The notes beneath the pieces are model-generated. The model had not been told where the DNA came from. It worked only from the letters and a program-made list of their open reading frames with translations, and did not search any database. A program made the position numbers and the translations under genes. A stretch of 10,636 nt of DNA from Bacillota bacterium. GTDB taxonomy: Bacteria > Bacillota_A > Clostridia > Peptostreptococcales > Anaerovoracaceae. Position 1 is the first letter of the stretch; the number at the start of each line of letters is the position of its first letter. The stretch covers positions 1-10,636 of the forward strand of contig JAFTHD010000122.1 in assembly GCA_017457585.1 (NCBI GenBank). The letters are read 5' to 3'. Positions 1 through 7,880 of this stretch are shown here, piece after piece.

Positions 1-110
1 ATCAGATCTCTACACTGATCGGAGAAAAGGTACAACTGTTTGATAATCTGCGGCCGCTGTGCGAGAACACCTTTGTTCCACAGAAATCTGCAAATCAGGT
101 CGCGGCGTGA
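1..110 (+). CDS. 3' end of an unidentified gene, convergent with spoVG
   Basis: An open frame enters from the left edge (codons from position 3) and ends at TGA 108-110, giving about 35 residues that end in ...VPQKSANQVAA. I do not recognise the family. The piece has a plausible amino-acid mix (STLIGEKVQLFDNLRPL) with no low-complexity stretch. The frame is open to the edge and stops 31 bp before the end of spoVG on the opposite strand, as expected for two convergent genes. The minus strand is also open over part of this stretch, so coding status is uncertain. No intrinsic terminator is visible in 111-141; only a short CGTTAACG palindrome lies there. Confidence 0.35.
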   Translation, partial: QISTLIGEKVQLFDNLRPLCENTFVPQKSANQVAA

Positions 111-141
111 CTTTGGCAATCAATTTCGTTAACGAGTATAA

Positions 142-432
142 CTAGTTCAGTTCTTCGTTGCCGACAGAGTCCAGATCTTCGAGCGCTTTTTCGTAAGCTT
201 CAAATATGGCGTCTCTGATTTTGTTTCTCGTGGATGAATTGAGAGGATGAGCTATATCTCTAAAGTCTCCTTCACCCATCTTCCTGCTTGGCATCGCGAT
301 AAATAGACCATTCTGTCCATCGATGATCTTAATGTCATGAACAACGAATTCATCATCAAAAGTAATCGAAACAACAGCTTTCATCTTTCCATCATCGCTT
401 ACCTTGCGTACTCTGACATCAGTCACATTCAT
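142..432 (-). CDS. spoVG: SpoVG family regulatory protein
   Basis: This 96-residue protein matches SpoVG along its whole length. It opens with [11 protein letters not shown], followed by the family core: a [19 protein letters not shown] strand region (about residues 21-39), [11 protein letters not shown] (about 42-52) and [16 protein letters not shown] (about 57-72). SpoVG is a small nucleic-acid-binding protein, first found through its role in Bacillus sporulation (asymmetric septum, cortex). In Listeria, Staphylococcus and Borrelia it acts as a broad DNA/RNA-binding regulator, so its presence does not prove sporulation. The start has an AGGTGG ribosome binding site (442-447, complement) 9 nt upstream. 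In Bacillus spoVG lies upstream of and co-directional with glmU-prs; here it is transcribed away from murC-glmU-prs, so it has its own promoter. The acidic C-terminal tail varies in the family. Confidence 0.96.
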   Translation of the reverse strand: MNVTDVRVRKVSDDGKMKAVVSITFDDEFVVHDIKIIDGQNGLFIAMPSRKMGEGDFRDIAHPLNSSTRNKIRDAIFEAYEKALEDLDSVGNEELN

Positions 433-491
433 AAATTTGTACCACCTTTCAAGCGAAGCAGAAATATGTATTATTATTATGCCTTTCGCAT

Positions 492-520
492 ATTATAACA
501 AATTTGAGTATTTATGTAAA
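492..520 (-). promoter_or_regulatory. Sigma-A-type promoter for spoVG
   Basis: Read on the minus strand, TTTACA (515-520, one mismatch to TTGACA) and a perfect TATAAT (492-497) are separated by 17 bp in AT-rich DNA. The predicted transcript starts near 485, giving a 5' leader of about 50 nt before spoVG. I see no clear sigma-H promoter, which is what drives spoVG in Bacillus. Confidence 0.75.
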
Positions 521-585
521 TAATGAATTTTGCAAAAATTCCATTATTTTACGCGCGGTATATTCATCAAACTTTTTGCAAATTT

Positions 586-615
586 AGGACAAGCATGCAC
601 AATATATGGTATAAT
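586..615 (+). promoter_or_regulatory. Sigma-A-type promoter for the murC-glmU-prs-pth-mfd cluster
   Basis: A perfect TATAAT at 610-615 is preceded by TGG, forming an extended -10 (TGn). A weak -35, AGGACA at 586-591, lies 18 bp upstream. The transcript should start near 622, which leaves a leader of about 25 nt before murC. It faces away from the spoVG promoter across the same AT-rich region. No further clear promoter is seen before the ileS leader. Confidence 0.7.
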
Positions 616-646
616 TTATTGTAACTATGTGTAAGGAGGCGCAAGA

Positions 647-2029
647 ATGATAGATTTGCGAGAATATAAAAGGATACATTGTATCGGAATAGGCGGAATT
701 GGGCTGTCAGCAATTGCTGAGATTCTCATGTCCAGAGGATATCAGGTTTCCGGTTCCGATATGAAGGAAAGTGATATGGCTGAGAAGCTGAGAGCGGACG
801 GCATCGATGTCATCGTTGGCCACAGCGCCGATAATGTGGAAGGTGTTGACCTCATCATCTATTCTGCTGCAATTGGAATGGATAATCCGGAACTTGCAAA
901 GGCTGAGGAACTTGGAATTCCTGCAATCACGAGAGCCCAGGCCTTAGGTGCACTCATGACGGAGTACGATAACAGCATCGCGGTATCGGGTACCCACGGC
1001 AAGACGACTACTACGGCAATGATTTCACTGATTCTGAGAGAAGCAGGACTTGATCCAACCATTCTTGTTGGCGGCAATCTCAGCGAGATTGGCGGCAACG
1101 TCAAGGTGGGGAACAGCAAGTACTTCGTAACGGAAGCATGCGAGTACATGGACAGCTTCCTGAGTCTCAAACCGAAGATTGAGATTATTTTAAACATAGA
1201 CTCTGACCATTTGGATTACTTTAAAGATGTAGATCATATAGCCAGATCCTTCGATGAGTTCGCAGGACTTGTGCCTGAGGACGGCGTCGTGATAGCGTAC
1301 GATGCTAACCCGTTCGTAAAGAGCGTGATTGAAGGGAGACCGAATGCGGTAACCTTTGGCCTCTCAGAGACATGTGACTACTACGCTTCCGATATAGAGT
1401 TCAACAGCGAGGGAATGCCTGGATTTACCGTAAGGAACGGAGAAAACACCCTTTGCAGAATGAACCTCTCCGTGCCTGGAGAGCACAACATTCTCAATGC
1501 CCTCTCGGCCTTTGCATGCGCACACATTCTCGGCGTAAGCCCGGAGACCATCGCAAAGACTTTGCAGGAGTACACGGGAACCCAGAGAAGGTTCGACGTC
1601 CTCGGTACGACAAAGGGCGGCGTTAAGATCATAGACGACTATGCACATCATCCGACGGAGATCAAGGCGACGCTGGCGGCGGTAAGAAAGATGAAGCACG
1701 AGAAACTTTGGTGTCTTTTCCAGCCGCACACATACACGAGAACTATGGCGCTCATGGATGAGTTCGCCACAGCATTTGATGAAGCGGATGAAATCGTCCT
1801 GGCGGAGATTTACGCGGCAAGGGAGAAGAACATCCACAAGATCAGTTCCAACCAGCTTGTAGAGAAGATTAAGGAGAAGGACCCTGATAAGGCGGTAAGC
1901 TGTATAGAGAATTTTGAGGATATTGCAAAGTACGTATACGAAAATGCCAAAGAAGGCGACCTGGTGCTGACCATGGGCGCAGGAGACATATACAGAGTCG
2001 GAGAGATGATTCTGGAACTGGATAAGTAG
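647..2029 (+). CDS. murC: UDP-N-acetylmuramate--L-alanine ligase (MurC)
   Basis: MurC is a cytoplasmic ATP-dependent ligase that joins L-alanine to UDP-MurNAc, the first step of peptidoglycan stem-peptide assembly. The 460-residue protein has the usual three-domain Mur ligase layout and length. The N-terminal Rossmann domain begins with GIGGIGLS (14-21). The central ATPase domain has the P-loop SGTHGKTTT (114-122), the EACEY segment (163-167) and NIDSDHLDYF (183-192). PGEHNILNALSA (277-288) follows, and the C-terminal domain holds DDYAHHPTEI (330-339) and FQPHTYTRT (358-366). DYAHHP and the HTYTR segment point to MurC rather than MurD, E or F. The start follows a perfect AAGGAGG by 7 nt. It is first in the cluster, 21 nt before the GlmU acetyltransferase gene, pairing two steps of cell-wall precursor synthesis. 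In Bacillus murC is not in this neighbourhood. Confidence 0.98.
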   Translation: MIDLREYKRIHCIGIGGIGLSAIAEILMSRGYQVSGSDMKESDMAEKLRADGIDVIVGHSADNVEGVDLIIYSAAIGMDNPELAKAEELGIPAITRAQALGALMTEYDNSIAVSGTHGKTTTTAMISLILREAGLDPTILVGGNLSEIGGNVKVGNSKYFVTEACEYMDSFLSLKPKIEIILNIDSDHLDYFKDVDHIARSFDEFAGLVPEDGVVIAYDANPFVKSVIEGRPNAVTFGLSETCDYYASDIEFNSEGMPGFTVRNGENTLCRMNLSVPGEHNILNALSAFACAHILGVSPETIAKTLQEYTGTQRRFDVLGTTKGGVKIIDDYAHHPTEIKATLAAVRKMKHEKLWCLFQPHTYTRTMALMDEFATAFDEADEIVLAEIYAAREKNIHKISSNQLVEKIKEKDPDKAVSCIENFEDIAKYVYENAKEGDLVLTMGAGDIYRVGEMILELDK

Positions 2030-2050
2030 AAAAGGCGGAGGAGCGAAGAG

Positions 2051-2743
2051 ATGACATATCAGGAATATGAGAAGCTGGAGCAGGAGCGCATAGAGAGAAA
2101 CATCAAGTATATGGAAGCCGGCGTAAACTTCATCGATATCAGAAGCGCATATATCGATGAAGGCGTTGAAATAGGCAAGGGCACGACCATTTACCCTTGC
2201 GTTGTAATCGAAGGGGCTACCAAGATCGGCGAGAACAATCTCATCGGGCAAAACAGCAAGATACGCGATTCCATAATCGGAAACGGAAACAACATCGAGA
2301 GCTCCGTGATCTTCGAGAGCCAGGTGGGTGACGAAAACAAGGTAGGACCGTTTGCCTACATGAGACCGAACAGCCAGGTGGGCAACGGATGCAAGGTGGG
2401 AGACTTCGTTGAAATCAAGAACTCATCCATGGGTGACGGTGCAAAGGCTTCCCATCTGACGTACATCGGCGATTCAGACGTTGGCAGCAAGGTGAACCTG
2501 GGCTGCGGAGTCGTATTCGTCAACTATGACGGCAAGCACAAGACGAGAAGCGTCATTGACGATGGTGCTTTCATAGGATGTAACGTCAACATCGTTTCGC
2601 CTGTACATGTGGGGGAAAGCGCCTACGTTGCAGCGGGGAGCACGGTGACAGAGGATGTTCCGTCGGGAGCACTCTTTGTGGCAAGAGACAGAGGCATAAC
2701 GAAGGAAGGCTGGGTAGAGAAAAAGGGAATTTTGAAGAAGTAG
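2051..2743 (+). CDS. glmU: Stand-alone GlmU acetyltransferase domain (glucosamine-1-phosphate N-acetyltransferase, left-handed beta-helix)
   Basis: The 230-residue product matches only the C-terminal half of bifunctional GlmU (normally about 450-460 residues). This domain acetylates glucosamine-1-phosphate with acetyl-CoA to give GlcNAc-1-phosphate. A short helical stretch (1-22), like the GlmU linker helix, leads into hexapeptide repeats of a left-handed beta-helix. Acetyltransferase residues known from E. coli GlmU appear at a constant offset of 228: R105 (R333), K123 (K351), H135 (catalytic H363), Y138 (Y366), N149 (N377), N158 (N386), K164 (K392) and R212 (R440). The N-terminal nucleotidyltransferase domain, with its GTRM..P-type motif, is wholly absent. 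The start is secure: GGAGGAG (2037-2043) lies 7 nt before ATG, and the in-frame codon 24 nt upstream is murC's TAG, so no longer form can be encoded. It sits directly before prs, as glmU does in Bacillus. Uridylyltransferase activity must come from another gene. Confidence 0.93.
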   Translation: MTYQEYEKLEQERIERNIKYMEAGVNFIDIRSAYIDEGVEIGKGTTIYPCVVIEGATKIGENNLIGQNSKIRDSIIGNGNNIESSVIFESQVGDENKVGPFAYMRPNSQVGNGCKVGDFVEIKNSSMGDGAKASHLTYIGDSDVGSKVNLGCGVVFVNYDGKHKTRSVIDDGAFIGCNVNIVSPVHVGESAYVAAGSTVTEDVPSGALFVARDRGITKEGWVEKKGILKK

Positions 2744-2776
2744 TGTGCTGCCCCTGGAGGCAGAAAGGGAGAAACG

Positions 2777-3733
2777 ATGAAAAGGAGCATTTTTTCTGAC
2801 TACAAGGTATTCACAGGTAATTCTCACCCTGAGCTTGCAAGTGAAATTGCAGCTCTCATGGGCAAGCCGCTGGGCAAATCCACGGTGAGCAAGTTCAGCG
2901 ATGGAGAAGTTTCCGTCAGCATATGGGAGACCGTAAGAGGTTCGGACGTCTTTATCATCCAGTCCACCTGCGATCCCGTAAACGATAACATGATGGAGCT
3001 GCTCATCATGATAGACGCTATGAAGAGGGCTTCCGCCGGCAGAATAACAGCCGTCATTCCTTACTACGGTTATGCCAGGCAGGACAGGAAGGCTAAGGCC
3101 AGAGACCCGATCACGGCGAAGCTGGTCGCCAACATGATCGAGGCAGCCGGGGCCGACAGGGTGCTGACCATGGATCTTCATGCGGCGCAGATACAGGGTT
3201 ACTTCGATATACCGGTAGACCATCTCCTCGGTATGCCGATCATAGAAAAGTACTACGAGAAGCAGAATATTGAGAACATGGTCATCGTATCTCCGGATCA
3301 CGGTAGCGTGCCGAGAGCGAGAAAACTGGCAGAGCCTTTGAACTGCCCGATCGCAATCGTGGACAAGAGAAGACCTGAGCCGAATAAGAGCGAGATCATG
3401 AACATCATAGGTGATGTAGAGGGCAAGAACTGCATCATCATCGACGATATGATCGATACGGCAGGCACCATAACAAATGCAGCAAATGCCATAAAGGATC
3501 TGGGCGCAACTAGCGTAAAAGCAGCCGCAACTCACGCGGTCCTCTCCGGACCTGCCATTGAGAGAATCCGGGATTCCGCCATAGAGGAGCTGGTGCTGTT
3601 AAACACCATGCCGATTCCTGAGGAGAAGAGGCTGGATAAGATCAAGGTGCTGTCTGTAGGACCGATTTTCGCAGATGCCATGACGAGGATACACACCAAT
3701 GAGACGATAAGCAAGCTGTTTCAGATGAAATAG
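2777..3733 (+). CDS. prs: Ribose-phosphate pyrophosphokinase (PRPP synthetase)
   Basis: Prs transfers pyrophosphate from ATP to ribose-5-phosphate, making PRPP for purine, pyrimidine, histidine, tryptophan and NAD synthesis. At 318 residues it has normal class I length. Visible family features are [10 protein letters not shown] (40-49), the flexible catalytic loop with [20 protein letters not shown] (97-116), the metal-binding histidine region [13 protein letters not shown] (131-143), DKRRPEPN (196-203), and the ribose-5-phosphate/PRPP loop [11 protein letters not shown] (221-231). The segment usually written SPDHGGVTRAR reads [11 protein letters not shown] (172-182), a mild departure. AAAGGGAG (2764-2771) lies 5 nt before the ATG. 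The gene follows glmU by 33 nt, the conserved glmU-prs pairing of Firmicutes. The ctc (L25-like) gene that follows prs in Bacillus is missing. Confidence 0.97.
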   Translation: MKRSIFSDYKVFTGNSHPELASEIAALMGKPLGKSTVSKFSDGEVSVSIWETVRGSDVFIIQSTCDPVNDNMMELLIMIDAMKRASAGRITAVIPYYGYARQDRKAKARDPITAKLVANMIEAAGADRVLTMDLHAAQIQGYFDIPVDHLLGMPIIEKYYEKQNIENMVIVSPDHGSVPRARKLAEPLNCPIAIVDKRRPEPNKSEIMNIIGDVEGKNCIIIDDMIDTAGTITNAANAIKDLGATSVKAAATHAVLSGPAIERIRDSAIEELVLLNTMPIPEEKRLDKIKVLSVGPIFADAMTRIHTNETISKLFQMK

Positions 3734-3756
3734 TGATGAAGGTATAAGGTGCAGGA

Positions 3757-4422
3757 ATGTTTGTAATAGCAGGCCTCGGTAACCCGGGCAAAAAATACGA
3801 GAAGACGAGGCACAATATGGGCTTCAGGGTTATCGACGCCATAGCCGAGAAAAATGACATAAAGGTAAACAAGATAAAGCACAAGGCGCTCGTAGGTGAC
3901 GGTAGGATAGCCGGCCAGAGAGTGCTCCTTGTAAAGCCGCAGACCTTCATGAACCTGAGCGGTGATTCCCTCCGTCAGGTCATGGATTACTACGACGTTC
4001 CCGAAGAAAAGCTGATCGTTATATACGACGACTTCGATACGGATCTCGGTGCCATACGCATACGAAAAAAGGGGAGCGCCGGAAGTCACAACGGAATGAA
4101 GTCGGTGATTGAGAGGTTGGGAACTCAGGATTTCCCGAGGATTCGCATCGGAATCGGCGGAACGGGAGACAGAGACTGGGTTGGCTTCGTCATAGGCGGT
4201 ATGAGCAAAGAGGAAGAAAAACTGGTTTCGGAAGCCGTGGAAAAGGCTGCGCAGGCCGTTGAGGTGATGATTTCCGACGGCACGGACATGGCAATGAACC
4301 GGTTCAACGCCAAAAAGGAAAAGAAGAAAAAACAAAAGGAGCAGCCGTTAGACGGAGAGGAAAAGGAATCCGAAGGCGGCGAAGCTGACAGGGAGATAGA
4401 TGACGAGAAAAGGAATGATTAA
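3757..4422 (+). CDS. pth: Peptidyl-tRNA hydrolase with charged C-terminal tail
   Basis: Pth cleaves the ester bond of peptidyl-tRNAs that drop off the ribosome, recycling tRNA. The core (1-185) is complete: GLGNPGKKYEKTRHNMG (6-22) with N10 and catalytic H20, KPQTFMNLSG (60-69), YDDFD (90-94) with D91 matching E. coli D93, and GSAGSHNGMKS (106-116) with N112. The usual family length is about 185-200 residues. Here 35 extra residues follow NRFNA: first lysine-rich (KKEKKKKQK), then glutamate/aspartate-rich, with no known domain. The tail is probably disordered and its role is unknown. AAGGTG (3746-3751) lies 5 nt before ATG. The last 23 nt overlap the start of mfd in another frame, so part of the tail sequence is also mfd coding and ribosome-binding DNA. 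fin, which separates pth from mfd in Bacillus, is absent. Confidence 0.96.
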   Translation: MFVIAGLGNPGKKYEKTRHNMGFRVIDAIAEKNDIKVNKIKHKALVGDGRIAGQRVLLVKPQTFMNLSGDSLRQVMDYYDVPEEKLIVIYDDFDTDLGAIRIRKKGSAGSHNGMKSVIERLGTQDFPRIRIGIGGTGDRDWVGFVIGGMSKEEEKLVSEAVEKAAQAVEVMISDGTDMAMNRFNAKKEKKKKQKEQPLDGEEKESEGGEADREIDDEKRND

Positions 4423-7400
4423 CATAACGGGCGCATCCGAAGGCAGGATAGCGCCCATCATATCTCACATACTGGAGGACAAAAAGGGGCAGAGCCTTAT
4501 CGTAGTGCCGACCATAACCAGGGCGCGAAGATTAGCGGTTGACCTCTCTTTTTTTGATGCACGTCCCATATACGTTATGCCGGCTGAAGACGAAAGCTTC
4601 CTTCAATACGAGGCCAGGAGCAAGGATGACCTTCTGGAGAGGCTGAGCATTTTAGATAAGGTAAGCGCAGGAGAAGAGTGCATCCTCATAGCGCCGGCAT
4701 TAAGTGCCATAAGGCATCTTCCGCCTGCAGAGATCTTTGAGGAAGACAGTCTGATCCTCAAGGTTGGGGAGGACGTGGATTTGGACTCCCTCAAACAGAA
4801 GCTCTTCAGAATGGGATACGAGAGGGTATCCATGATTGAAGGCAGAGGCGAGTACAGCATAAGGGGCGGCATCCTGGACATTTTCATGGCAGACGGAGAC
4901 AATCCGTACAGAATCGAATTTTTCGATACCGAAGTCGATTCCATAAGAACCTTTGATATGGAGAGTCAGAGATCCGAGGAGCAGACGTCAAGGGTTAAGA
5001 TCAGCAGATGCTGCCAGATCCCGAGAGATGCGCAGCTCTTTGCTTCTGCTGCCGCAAAGATAGCCAAGGCCTACAACAGACGCATAGACGCGCTGAGAAA
5101 GCGAGAGGGAAACAGCGAGTCCGTATATGAACTGACCAAGAGAAGGGATCAGCTTGTGGAGTACGCGGACAGCATGACCAATCTCCAGTACCTTGAGAAG
5201 TTAATGGGTTACTTTTACGGCGAGACTCAGTACCTGTGGGATTACATGAAGGAGCCGGAAGTTTTCATTGACGATCCTGCCAGGATTCTCGAAAACATCG
5301 ATGCATACGAGCGGGAGCTGGCAGATGATATAGAAGCCCTGCTATCTGAGGGAAGGGCAATCGGCGAGGACTTCTCCTCCGCCCAGAGTCAGGAAGATTA
5401 CTTCAGGCTCTACGATTTCAAGGGATATATCTTCACGCCTTTCGTATCTACGATAAAAAACGCGCCGTTTCTTGACAGGCTGGTGGAAGTGGATTCGAGA
5501 CCTACACCGTCCTTTAACGGCAGGATGGACGTGTTCAGGGATGAACTGTCATCCTATGTAAGCAGCGGATACAAGGTCACCCTCGTTTGCAGCAGCGATG
5601 AGAGAGAGGACAACCTGAGGGATTTTCTCAGGATGGAGGGACTGGAAGAAAAGATAGACTATGCCCGCGGCACATTGACCGGCGGCATGGACTTTCCCGG
5701 AGAGAAGAAGTGCTTCATCTGGGAAGGTGATATCCTGGGGCAGAGCTACAGGAAGAAGAGACGAAAGAAGAAGACCAAGGGGCAGCAGATCAAGAGCTTT
5801 TCCGACGTACAGGAAGGGGATTATGTAGTTCACGAGGCTCACGGAATCGGCAGGTTCACGGGAATTGAGCAGCTTACCGTTCAGGGTGTGAGCAGGGATT
5901 ACCTGAAGGTGAAGTACGCAGGAGAGGATTCTCTGTACATCCCAGTGGATCAGCTGGGGATGCTGCAGAAGTATGTAGGCGGAGAAGGGATTACGCCGCG
6001 CCTCAACAAGCTGACTGGGTCTGAGTGGAAGAAGACGAAGGCGAAGGCAAAGGCGGCCATAGAGGAAATGGCAGAAGACCTGATCCAGCTCAGCGCAGAG
6101 AGGATGCATGCAGACGGCTACGCCTTCTCTGAAGACACCGTATGGCAGAAGGAGTTTGAGGATTCTTTCCCATATGAAGAAACAGACGACCAGCTTAGGA
6201 GCGCAGAGGAGATCAAGCGCGACATGGAGCGCCCCGTTCCCATGGACAGGCTGCTCTGCGGCGACGTAGGGTTCGGCAAGACGGAGGTTGCTGCCCGTGC
6301 CCTGTTCAAGTGCGTATCAGATGGCAAGCAGGCCGCCGTTCTCGTTCCGACGACGCTGCTGGCAAACCAGCACTACTATACTCTGAAGGACAGATTTGAA
6401 AGGTTCCCCTTCAGAGTGGAGATGCTGTCCAGGTTCAGAACGCCGAAGCAGCAGAAGCAGATTCTTGCAGACGTTAAGGCCGGCAGGGTCGATCTGATTA
6501 TCGGAACCCACAGACTGCTCTCTCAGGACGTGGAGTTTAAGGACCTGGGACTTCTCGTCGTAGATGAGGAGCAAAGGTTCGGCGTAAGGCACAAGGAGAG
6601 AATCAAGCAGCTTCGTGCCAATGTGGACGTGCTCACCCTTTCGGCAACGCCGATTCCGAGAACCCTTCACATGTCACTTTCCGGCATGAAGGATATGAGC
6701 ACCCTTGAAGAGCCGCCCGTTGACAGAGTTCCCGTAAGGACCTACGTCATGGAGCAGGAAAATCACGTGATCCGAGAGGCCATCGAGAAGGAACTTTCCC
6801 GCGGCGGACAGGTGTACGTGCTCTACAACAGGGTGGAAACCATAAGCTACATAGCAAATCTCATTCAGAGGCTGGTTCCGGAGGCTTCCATCGAGATAGG
6901 CCACGGGCAGATGAAGGAAAAGGAACTGGAGAATATCATCATGGACTTTGCCGCAGGCGAGTTCAACGTACTCGTGTCCACCACTATCATAGAGTCGGGG
7001 ATCGATATTCCCAACGTGAATACCATGATCATCCTGGACGCTGACCGGTTCGGCCTGGCCCAGCTCTACCAGCTGAGGGGAAGGGTCGGCAGAACGGGCA
7101 GGATGGCCTACGCATACCTGATGTATCAGAAGGACAAGAACCTGAGCGAGATTGCAGAGAAGCGGCTGCGGGCCATAAGGGACTTTACGGAGTTCGGTTC
7201 CGGCTTCAGAATCGCCATGAAGGACCTGGAACTCAGGGGTGCAGGAAACATCCTTGGAACAGCTCAGTCGGGGCACATGGTAAACGTGGGATACGAGCTG
7301 TACTGCAAGATGCTGGAGGATGCGGTAGTCCTTGCAAAGGGCGGCCAGGTGCTCCCGGAGGCGGAGGAGACCGTATTCAGCATTCCTTTGCCTGCCATTA

Positions 7401-7813
7401 TCTCCAGAAGCTACATTGACGACGATGTCCTCAGGCTTCAGATGTACAAGAAGATTGCCATGGTTGAGACAAAGGCTGACGAGCAGGATCTCATCGATGA
7501 GCTGATAGACAGATTCGGAGACATCCCTGATGAAACCATGAATCTGGTTAAGATTTCGAGGATCAGAACGGTAGCCGGAAGAGTCGGCATCAGAGAAATT
7601 TCCCGTGAAGGATACAAGGTCATGTTCAGGCTTTGGGATAACATCAAGTTCCCACAGGCCATGATGGCGTCGCTCATCGCCAACTACGGACAGAGGATCA
7701 TGATCAATGCAGGGGAAGACCCATACATAAGGCTCACCATAGGTCATGAAGAAGCCCTGGAGGCCATCGAGAGATTCCTGGACACCGCGTCGGGAGAACA
7801 AAAGGTGAATTAG
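4400..7813 (+). CDS. mfd: Transcription-repair coupling factor (Mfd)
   Basis: Mfd is an ATP-driven DNA translocase that removes RNA polymerase stalled at lesions and recruits UvrA for nucleotide excision repair. The 1137-residue protein is full length. UvrB-like modules fill the N-terminus ([15 protein letters not shown], 148-162). A basic stretch ([10 protein letters not shown], 451-460) precedes the RNA-polymerase-interacting domain ([18 protein letters not shown], 473-490). The RecG-like motor has Walker [10 protein letters not shown] (621-629), DEEQ (722-725), SATPIPRT (748-755), a translocation-motif region [17 protein letters not shown] (942-958), and motif [13 protein letters not shown] (891-901). 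A TRCF-type C-terminal regulatory domain follows (about 990-1137). The start is not fully settled. ATG 4400 has GGGAG (4391-4395) 4 nt upstream; an alternative ATG at 4415 has AAAAGGA touching it, too close to work well, so 4400 is preferred. Its overlap with pth suggests translational coupling. Confidence 0.97.
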   Translation: MTRKGMINITGASEGRIAPIISHILEDKKGQSLIVVPTITRARRLAVDLSFFDARPIYVMPAEDESFLQYEARSKDDLLERLSILDKVSAGEECILIAPALSAIRHLPPAEIFEEDSLILKVGEDVDLDSLKQKLFRMGYERVSMIEGRGEYSIRGGILDIFMADGDNPYRIEFFDTEVDSIRTFDMESQRSEEQTSRVKISRCCQIPRDAQLFASAAAKIAKAYNRRIDALRKREGNSESVYELTKRRDQLVEYADSMTNLQYLEKLMGYFYGETQYLWDYMKEPEVFIDDPARILENIDAYERELADDIEALLSEGRAIGEDFSSAQSQEDYFRLYDFKGYIFTPFVSTIKNAPFLDRLVEVDSRPTPSFNGRMDVFRDELSSYVSSGYKVTLVCSSDEREDNLRDFLRMEGLEEKIDYARGTLTGGMDFPGEKKCFIWEGDILGQSYRKKRRKKKTKGQQIKSFSDVQEGDYVVHEAHGIGRFTGIEQLTVQGVSRDYLKVKYAGEDSLYIPVDQLGMLQKYVGGEGITPRLNKLTGSEWKKTKAKAKAAIEEMAEDLIQLSAERMHADGYAFSEDTVWQKEFEDSFPYEETDDQLRSAEEIKRDMERPVPMDRLLCGDVGFGKTEVAARALFKCVSDGKQAAVLVPTTLLANQHYYTLKDRFERFPFRVEMLSRFRTPKQQKQILADVKAGRVDLIIGTHRLLSQDVEFKDLGLLVVDEEQRFGVRHKERIKQLRANVDVLTLSATPIPRTLHMSLSGMKDMSTLEEPPVDRVPVRTYVMEQENHVIREAIEKELSRGGQVYVLYNRVETISYIANLIQRLVPEASIEIGHGQMKEKELENIIMDFAAGEFNVLVSTTIIESGIDIPNVNTMIILDADRFGLAQLYQLRGRVGRTGRMAYAYLMYQKDKNLSEIAEKRLRAIRDFTEFGSGFRIAMKDLELRGAGNILGTAQSGHMVNVGYELYCKMLEDAVVLAKGGQVLPEAEETVFSIPLPAIISRSYIDDDVLRLQMYKKIAMVETKADEQDLIDELIDRFGDIPDETMNLVKISRIRTVAGRVGIREISREGYKVMFRLWDNIKFPQAMMASLIANYGQRIMINAGEDPYIRLTIGHEEALEAIERFLDTASGEQKVN

Positions 7814-7823
7814 GCTGAATCCC

Positions 7824-7850
7824 TTGACTTTTGACCGGTTGCAATATAAA
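7824..7850 (+). promoter_or_regulatory. Probable promoter of the ileS T-box leader
   Basis: TTGACT (7824-7829) and TATAAA (7845-7850) lie 11 bp past the mfd stop, with a short 15-bp spacer. Keeping a 17-bp spacer gives TAAACT (7847-7852) instead. Either choice starts the transcript near 7857-7860, about 22 nt before the base of Stem I, as expected for a T-box leader. No intrinsic terminator is visible after mfd, so read-through from the upstream cluster into the leader is possible. Confidence 0.5.
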
Positions 7851-7880
7851 CTTATCTATGTTGCAAAACTTAAAACTTGA

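Larger units (their letters stand above)
433..646. other. Divergent spoVG/murC intergenic region
   Basis: These 214 bp are strongly AT-rich and hold the two outward-facing promoters and the two ribosome binding sites (AGGTGG for spoVG; AAGGAGG at 633-639 for murC, 7 nt before its ATG). Between the promoters lie two identical TTTGCAAA palindromes (529-536 and 575-582), 46 bp apart, the first inside a near-perfect longer palindrome (526-540). They could be operator half-sites or chance in AT-rich DNA. I see no small ORF and no structured RNA here. Confidence 0.6.

Noticed and set aside
2027..2053. Possible frameshift or sequencing error hiding the GlmU N-terminal domain
   Set aside because: The upstream sequence is intact murC with conserved motifs to its end. 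There is no nucleotidyltransferase sequence in any frame nearby, and glmU has its own good ribosome binding site, so the short gene is real.
1364..2251. A 295-codon minus-strand frame opposite murC/glmU
   Set aside because: It covers the end of murC, the intergenic gap and the start of glmU, and shows no domain. It is an antisense shadow.
2474..3535. A 353-codon open frame on the minus strand opposite glmU/prs
   Set aside because: It is a shadow of strongly conserved plus-strand genes. Its translation is rich in Cys, His, Tyr and Arg, resembles no family, and spans two genes without a sensible ribosome binding site.
6674..7801. A 375-codon open frame on the minus strand opposite mfd
   Set aside because: It lies wholly antisense to conserved Mfd motor and C-terminal sequence, and its composition follows the reverse complement of mfd codons. 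No promoter or family match is visible.
7838..7866. Direct repeat GTTGCAA (7838-7844 and 7860-7866) flanking the ileS -10 region
   Set aside because: Seven bases in AT-rich DNA, 22 bp apart, is close to chance, and no operator family is recognised. The T-box already accounts for regulation.
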